A DNA stretch of 64,000 nucleotides, from NCBI RefSeq assembly GCF_027887165.1, contig NC_077231.1, forward strand, positions 194,110,334-194,174,333, given 5' to 3'. The stretch comes from Monodelphis domestica (Eukaryota > Chordata > Mammalia > Didelphimorphia > Didelphidae). A program made the position numbers and the translations under genes. Below, piece by piece: positions 60,275 through 64,000 of the stretch. Under the pieces are notes generated by a model. That model was not told the DNA's origin. It saw only the letters and a list, made by a program, of their open reading frames with translations, and did not search any database. Numbering within the stretch: position 1 is the first letter of the stretch; each line of letters begins with the position of its first letter.

Positions 60275-60477
60275 GTTCTTTGTTCATTTTCAAAAAAATG
60301 TTTGCTAACATGGCTAATATGGAAATATGTTTTGAATTACTTCACATGTATAATCAATATCATTTTGCTTGTCTTCTCAAGGGGTCAGAGGGAGGAAGAA
60401 AATTTAGTATTCAAAAATTTTTAAATGAATTTTAATTTTTTCCACATAACTGGAAAATATTTAATGAAATAAATGTT
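60275..60477 (+). mobile_element. L1 3' UTR fragment
   Basis: CTAACATGGCTAATATGGAA, CACATGTATAATCAATATCA and TTCTCAAGGGGTCAGAGGGA match 59220-59330. Confidence 0.7.
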
Positions 60478-60714
60478 TGTTGTCATTCAGTTGTGACTTT
60501 TTCATCACCTCATTTGGGGTTTTCTTGACAAAGGTATTAGAGTGGTTTGCCATTTCCTTCTCCAGCTCATTTTATAGATGAGGAAAATGAAGCCAACAGG
60601 GTTAGATGACTTGCCCAAGGTCACATAGCTGGAAAGTGATTAAGGCAAGATTTTAACTCAGATATTCCTGACTCCAAGACTGGATTTCTATCTACTCTGT
60701 CACTTCACTGCCCA
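60478..60714 (-). mobile_element. tRNA-headed CORE-SINE, full length
   Basis: TTGTTGTCATTCAGTTGTGA start, GGGGTTTTCTTGACAAAGGT, GACTTGCCCAAGGTCACATA and an end at CACTTCACTGCCC. Confidence 0.85.
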
Positions 60715-60754
60715 GAATGAAATAAATGACAATAAATTAAAAAGAAAAAAAAGA

Positions 60755-61475
60755 AAATGTTTGCTAAACATCCAACAACTGGGTAAGGACAACAAAATAT
60801 TAATGTTTTTTTCCCTGCAATAATGAGGTCTTCTTGTTTTGTCACATTAAAAAGAGATGTACTCAAGGGTCTAGATTTAATAAAATTCATAATGTTTTTT
60901 ACTTCATCAAGAATATTCTTATGTGAAGTTGCCTTTGTTTTTATTTTGTGTGCATGACAGTGAAGAACAATAATAGTTGTTAAAATAGTTGATTCATGCA
61001 AAGGTGCCAACAATCTTACTGATTTCTGGTTTTGTACCATCACTATGAATATCAGCATATTTATTCCAAGATGAATTGTAAAACTCAAAAAGGTCAATCA
61101 ACACTTCAAATTTTTTTAGCTCAATTTGTAATTGTTGCCTAGTGGTTCCAGTAAAAGAACATCTTTGAATGATTCTTATTGCTGATAATGGAATACAAAC
61201 AAAACAAGACCAATCATATCTATACATTTATCCATTTGTAAAGCAAAAATACAATTCTGAAGGCAAGATATTAATTCAGTCTTTGTGAGTCTTTAATTCA
61301 CAAATCATGTAGCCTCTGGAAAACTCCATTCCACATATGGTGAAAAAGACAAATAACAACTTAGCATTGTTATGAAAATGATTTTGACCTTGTGAACCCC
61401 CAAAAAGGATCTGAGTTATCCCTAGGCATCCACAGACCACACCTTGAGAACTACTCTTTTTAATTTGACTGAGAG
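60755..61475 (-). mobile_element. hAT-family DNA transposon relic (Charlie/ZBED-like transposase)
   Basis: The minus strand begins near 61460 with TTCTCAAGGTGTGGTCTGTG, typical of the end of mammalian Charlie-type hAT elements. It continues with a leader and then transposase-like peptide: ELKKFEVLIDLFEFYNSSWN (near 61130-61070), ADIHSDGTKPEISKIVGTFA (to 60994), then HCHAHKIKTKATSHKNILDE and NIMNFIKSRPLSTSLFNVTK (60960-60840). This matches the family pattern CxxxCTDGAxAMxGKxxG...HCxxHRxALAxK...NFIKxRPLxxRLF seen in hAT transposases and in the domesticated ZBED/FAM200 proteins. The frame changes at about 60994-61000, the first part of the transposase is missing, and everything after LFNVTKQEDLIIAG is lost. 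It is an immobile fragment. I see no sign of domestication. Confidence 0.75.
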
Positions 61476-61545
61476 GGAGACAATAGAGTGATGAGCTTTG
61501 GGTGGGAAGGCAACTTGAAAGAATGAAAGGCTCTTATTTCCTCTG

Positions 61546-61650
61546 TTTGCTAAACATCCAAAATTGGATAAGGACTTTTTTCTAGACAACAAAATATTAA
61601 TACTTTTTTTTTTCAGCAATAATGAGATCTTCTCGTTTTGTCACATTTCT
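61546..61650 (-). repeat. Second copy of the hAT transposase segment
   Basis: This stretch repeats 60758-60848: both contain GTTTGCTAAACATCCAA, CAACAAAATATTAAT and TTTTGTCACATT in the same order and orientation, about 790 bp apart. On the minus strand both begin NVTK(R/Q)EDLIIA. It is a partial duplication or the remainder of a second copy of the same element. Confidence 0.7.
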
Positions 61651-61724
61651 CTAAGGGTTACGGCTCCATCTACAACCCTGAAGTCAGGTATGGATAAAGC
61701 ATTGATTTGAATACTTACTAAAAT

Positions 61725-61945
61725 GGGAGGCAACATGGTGTAGTAGAAAGAACACTGGAATCGATTTTAGAGATCTGAACTCCAATCTCAGCTCTGCTAC
61801 TTTCTAACTGTTTAAACTAGGTTTGTGTTGTGTATAACTGTGGCCAGGTCACTTTTTTGGCCCTTGGGTTACTCTTCTGGAGAGTGAAGAGTTTGGGCTA
61901 GATGACTTGAGTGCTCTCTGTGATCTGTGAAGCTACCAAGTGCCC
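61725..61945 (+). repeat. MIR-like SINE
   Basis: GCAACATGGTGTAGTAGAAA, CTCAGCTCTGCTACTTTCTA, GGCCAGGTCACTTTTTTGG and TTGGGCTAGATGACTTGAGT. Confidence 0.65.
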
Positions 61946-62129
61946 AGATTCTCTTGGGACTGGTTGGTTAGGGTGGAAAGAGTAGATAGCCTCCTCAGTA
62001 TTTTTGTGCTATTCTAGGACCTTTGACTCTCCTGGGCACTTTTTAACACGCCCACCCCAACAGAAAGTCACATTAGTTACATTTGACTGGGTTGTGGTAT
62101 TTGGCTTAGATATGAAAAATTCTCAGGTA

Positions 62130-62580
62130 TGGCTGAGTTGAAATATTCATTCTGGGCACCATATTTTAAGACAAATCCTGATCATTTGAGATATGCCAGC
62201 AGAGGATCGCAAGGACTTAAAATAATTTCAGAAAAGGTATGGACAATCTGGGGACATTTAGCCTGAAGAAGAGAAGATTTAGGCTTATTTGAAGGAATTT
62301 CTTGTGGAAGACAGTATAAATTTATTCTGTATGGCTCCAGATGAAGAAGTAGGACAAGTGAATAGAAGTTATGAAGAGATACATTTTGGCTCAACATAAG
62401 GAAGATTATTCTAACAGTTAAATACTGTCCAAAAATGGAATGAGTAACTTCATTTTGTTATCTCTGGAAGTTTTCAGATATAAGCTGAATCTTGTAGATG
62501 GAATTAATTCCTTTTTTGTTTTCAAGTCAATGGTTGGACTGCATGACCTCTGACTTCAATATAATTCTAATATTCTAAGC
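62130..62580 (+). mobile_element. CR1/L3-like LINE 3' end relic
   Basis: CATTCTGGGCACCATATTTT, TTTAGCCTGAAGAAGAGAAG, CAACATAAGGAAGATTATTC, TGTCCAAAAATGGAATGAGT and GGTTGGACTGCATGACCTCT follow the characteristic 3' end of CR1-clade LINEs in order. Confidence 0.7.
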
Positions 62581-63557
62581 TCTTGTGACTCAATAATCTC
62601 TTGGCAGTTATTTCACCTAACAACTGGCCAAACATAAGGTGGGCCCCAAATTCCATTGCTCATTTTGGTTTTGATGAGTTGAAGTTTTATCAGATTGTCC
62701 GGTCCAAATGTCTTCAGACTAAGTCTTAGAATCAAAGGCCTAATAGGATTTTAGATTATCAAATCTGAAGGTGGGTAAGGGGAGGAGGGTTTCCCTGAAG
62801 TCCACAAGCAACAGCAGGTAATGCCAATTACATCTTCCTTTCTTTTCATCCTTTCTTAGTAACCGGTTTGACCAGATCTCCTGTTATTAAATGCTGCCCT
62901 CTCTCCACTTTTAATTTTTTTGAGGTCAGGAAATCCTATTCCTGGGCCAACTCTGATGGAGAGGAGTAATTTAAGTGGCATTAGATTGAAAGCTACTTGA
63001 GGGTAGGGACAGTTTTTCCTCTTTGTATTCCCAGTACTGAGCATAGTGCCTGGCACAATGTAGGCTCTTAAGAAGTATTTATTGATTATTAACAGAAAAA
63101 GGAAGTAGGGTTGGGTTGAGTATCATGTCAGCCTTTCTTTCATAAGGGAGTGGGATAATTTATTCCAGGCAAATACTTTGAAGCAATGAGATGATTTTAT
63201 AACATTAAAAAAAAAAGAATGGTGACTCTTTAGCCACTCTCACAATTCAAGTCCAATCATAAAACTATACAGGAATTGTCCGTTTCTCCTCACCCCTCAT
63301 AACTATTGCATGGGCATAACTTTCATGAAAGGTAATAAACCTTACACATCTTTCTATTCATTTGTCACTGGTTTAGTGTTTGCCTTGGATTTCCTCTTTT
63401 TGTCCCCAGTGCTGGGCACATAGTAGGCTCTTAATAAATATTGATTGTTTGAAATTCAAAACCACGAAATTCTGACCTGGCAACTATTCATTGAATATGG
63501 TAAATGGGGGTAGAGCTACAGCTACATCCCATACTATATCTATCTTTAATGTACATT
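62581..63557. other. Probable intron or 5' flank of the hyaluronidase gene
   Basis: Two SINE or LINE 3'-end relics are seen: 62985-63095 (TTGTATTCCCAGTACTGAGC, CCTGGCACAATGTAGGCTCT) and 63385-63455 (TTTGTCCCCAGTGCTGGGCA, ATAGTAGGCTCTTAATAAAT). No upstream exon could be identified. Confidence 0.45.
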
Positions 63558-63581
63558 TTTTTTCTCATTTCTCTTTTAAAG
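63558..63581 (+). other. Likely 3' splice site before the hyaluronidase coding exon
   Basis: A pyrimidine-rich run ends in AAAG at 63578-63581, ten bases before ATG 63591. This is a good acceptor: polypyrimidine tract, then AG with no nearer competing AG. It implies that the exon begins at 63582 and that at least one non-coding 5' exon lies upstream. Hyaluronidase genes commonly have a 5' UTR exon followed by a large first coding exon. I could not identify the upstream exon. Confidence 0.6.
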
Positions 63582-63590
63582 GAAACGATT

Positions 63591-64000
63591 ATGATAGTGT
63601 CAGTGAAAACTACAAATCTGCAGATGAAATGGCTACTAATGCTAGTGTTTTCATTCGCAGTCAATGCTAAAACTTTAAAAGAATCAAATCCCCCAATAAT
63701 AGAGTACAAACCTTTTATTGTATATTGGAATATTCCTACGACAATGTGCAAGAAACGTTTTGGTGTGGATCTAAATCTCCAGGCTTTTGATATTATAGCT
63801 AACCCTGATGAGACATTAAATGGACCCTATGTTACAATATTTTATGAAAAAAAATTAGGGCATTACCCTTATATTAATGAAATTGGAGAGATGTTCAATG
63901 GAGGAATACCTCAGAATGAGAAACTCTCAAAGCACCTTGAAAAGAGCACTGGAGACATCAAGAACATCATCCCTGGGTCAAAATTCCAAGGACTTGCTGT
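63591..64000 (+). CDS. Hyaluronidase (GH56 family), N-terminal coding exon, runs off the window
   Basis: The frame is open for 136 codons from ATG 63591 to the window end. Residues 12-26 (MKWLLMLVFSFAVNA) look like a signal peptide, so the protein should be secreted, lysosomal or membrane-anchored. The mature part follows the GH56 hyaluronidase fold: KPFIVYWNIPTTMC (residues 40-53, with the first conserved Cys at 53), GVDLNLQAFDIIANP (58-72), YVTIFY (80-85), LGHYPYI (89-95), NGGIPQN (103-109) and QGLAV at the end. In the family, GLAV is followed by IDWE, the catalytic Asp and Glu, so the active site lies just beyond the edge. Hyaluronidases cleave the beta-1,4 bonds of hyaluronan. The ungapped ANP...TIFY spacing recalls HYAL1 and HYAL3 more than SPAM1 or HYAL4, from memory only. 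The paralogue is not assigned. ATG 63624 (codon 12) is an alternative start directly before the hydrophobic core. No break is seen. Confidence 0.92.
   Translation, partial: MIVSVKTTNLQMKWLLMLVFSFAVNAKTLKESNPPIIEYKPFIVYWNIPTTMCKKRFGVDLNLQAFDIIANPDETLNGPYVTIFYEKKLGHYPYINEIGEMFNGGIPQNEKLSKHLEKSTGDIKNIIPGSKFQGLA

Noticed and set aside
1-63590. tRNA, snRNA or other classical RNA genes
   Set aside because: The tRNA-like boxes seen all belong to SINE heads. No separate tRNA, U6, 7SK, 5S or Y RNA pattern was noticed, though a covariance-model scan would be needed to exclude them.
1-64000. CRISPR arrays, operons, prophage and bacterial promoters
   Set aside because: The sequence is mammalian. The repeats are SINEs, LINEs, LTRs and microsatellites, and none has spacer-repeat regularity.

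Overview
The window is mammalian nuclear DNA, almost certainly from a marsupial and most like an opossum such as Monodelphis (inference). It is AT-rich and gene-poor. It is full of MAR1-type SINEs (pol III head, CORE block, poly(A) tail), a second tRNA-headed CORE-SINE that ends in CAACAA repeats, MIR-like SINEs, L1 with marsupial-type ORF2 and 3' end, an older CR1/L2/L3-clade LINE, and several endogenous-retrovirus LTRs. No bacterial features are present. Most open frames lie inside repeats or are chance frames. Repeat family names are recalled, not searched. Layout: 1-22 kb is single-copy-looking DNA with scattered SINEs and old repeats, including a MAR1 copy that carries a 59-bp perfect hairpin (5545-5603). 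At 22.2-22.6 kb two CTCF-like motifs lie in divergent orientation. At 22.9-24.5 kb a broken retroviral fragment sits on the minus strand. 25-35 kb holds SINEs, microsatellites, an LTR fragment and an L1 ORF2 relic split by younger insertions. 35.4-38.0 kb is a nearly full-length processed copy of the host gene CNOT7 on the minus strand, with remnants of UTRs, a poly(A) tail and a short target duplication. 38.8-45.4 kb is a stack of retroviral fossils lodged in an old CR1-like LINE. 49.1-52.2 kb is a second L1 ORF2 relic holding an LTR and two inverted MAR1 copies. 54.5-60.1 kb holds four further LTRs and an LTR fragment, three with clean target duplications, among LINE relics. 60.7-61.7 kb is a broken hAT DNA transposon with a duplicated transposase segment. 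The one feature that looks like a working protein-coding gene is at the right edge: from 63591 an intact plus-strand frame encodes a signal peptide and the N-terminal part of a GH56 hyaluronidase. It runs off the window just before the catalytic Asp-Trp-Glu motif is expected. A splice acceptor just upstream of the ATG suggests that earlier 5' UTR exons lie upstream. Nothing in the remaining 63 kb could be identified as another exon, so the window reads as the repeat-rich flank or upstream intron of this hyaluronidase gene, plus the dead CNOT7 copy and transposon fossils.
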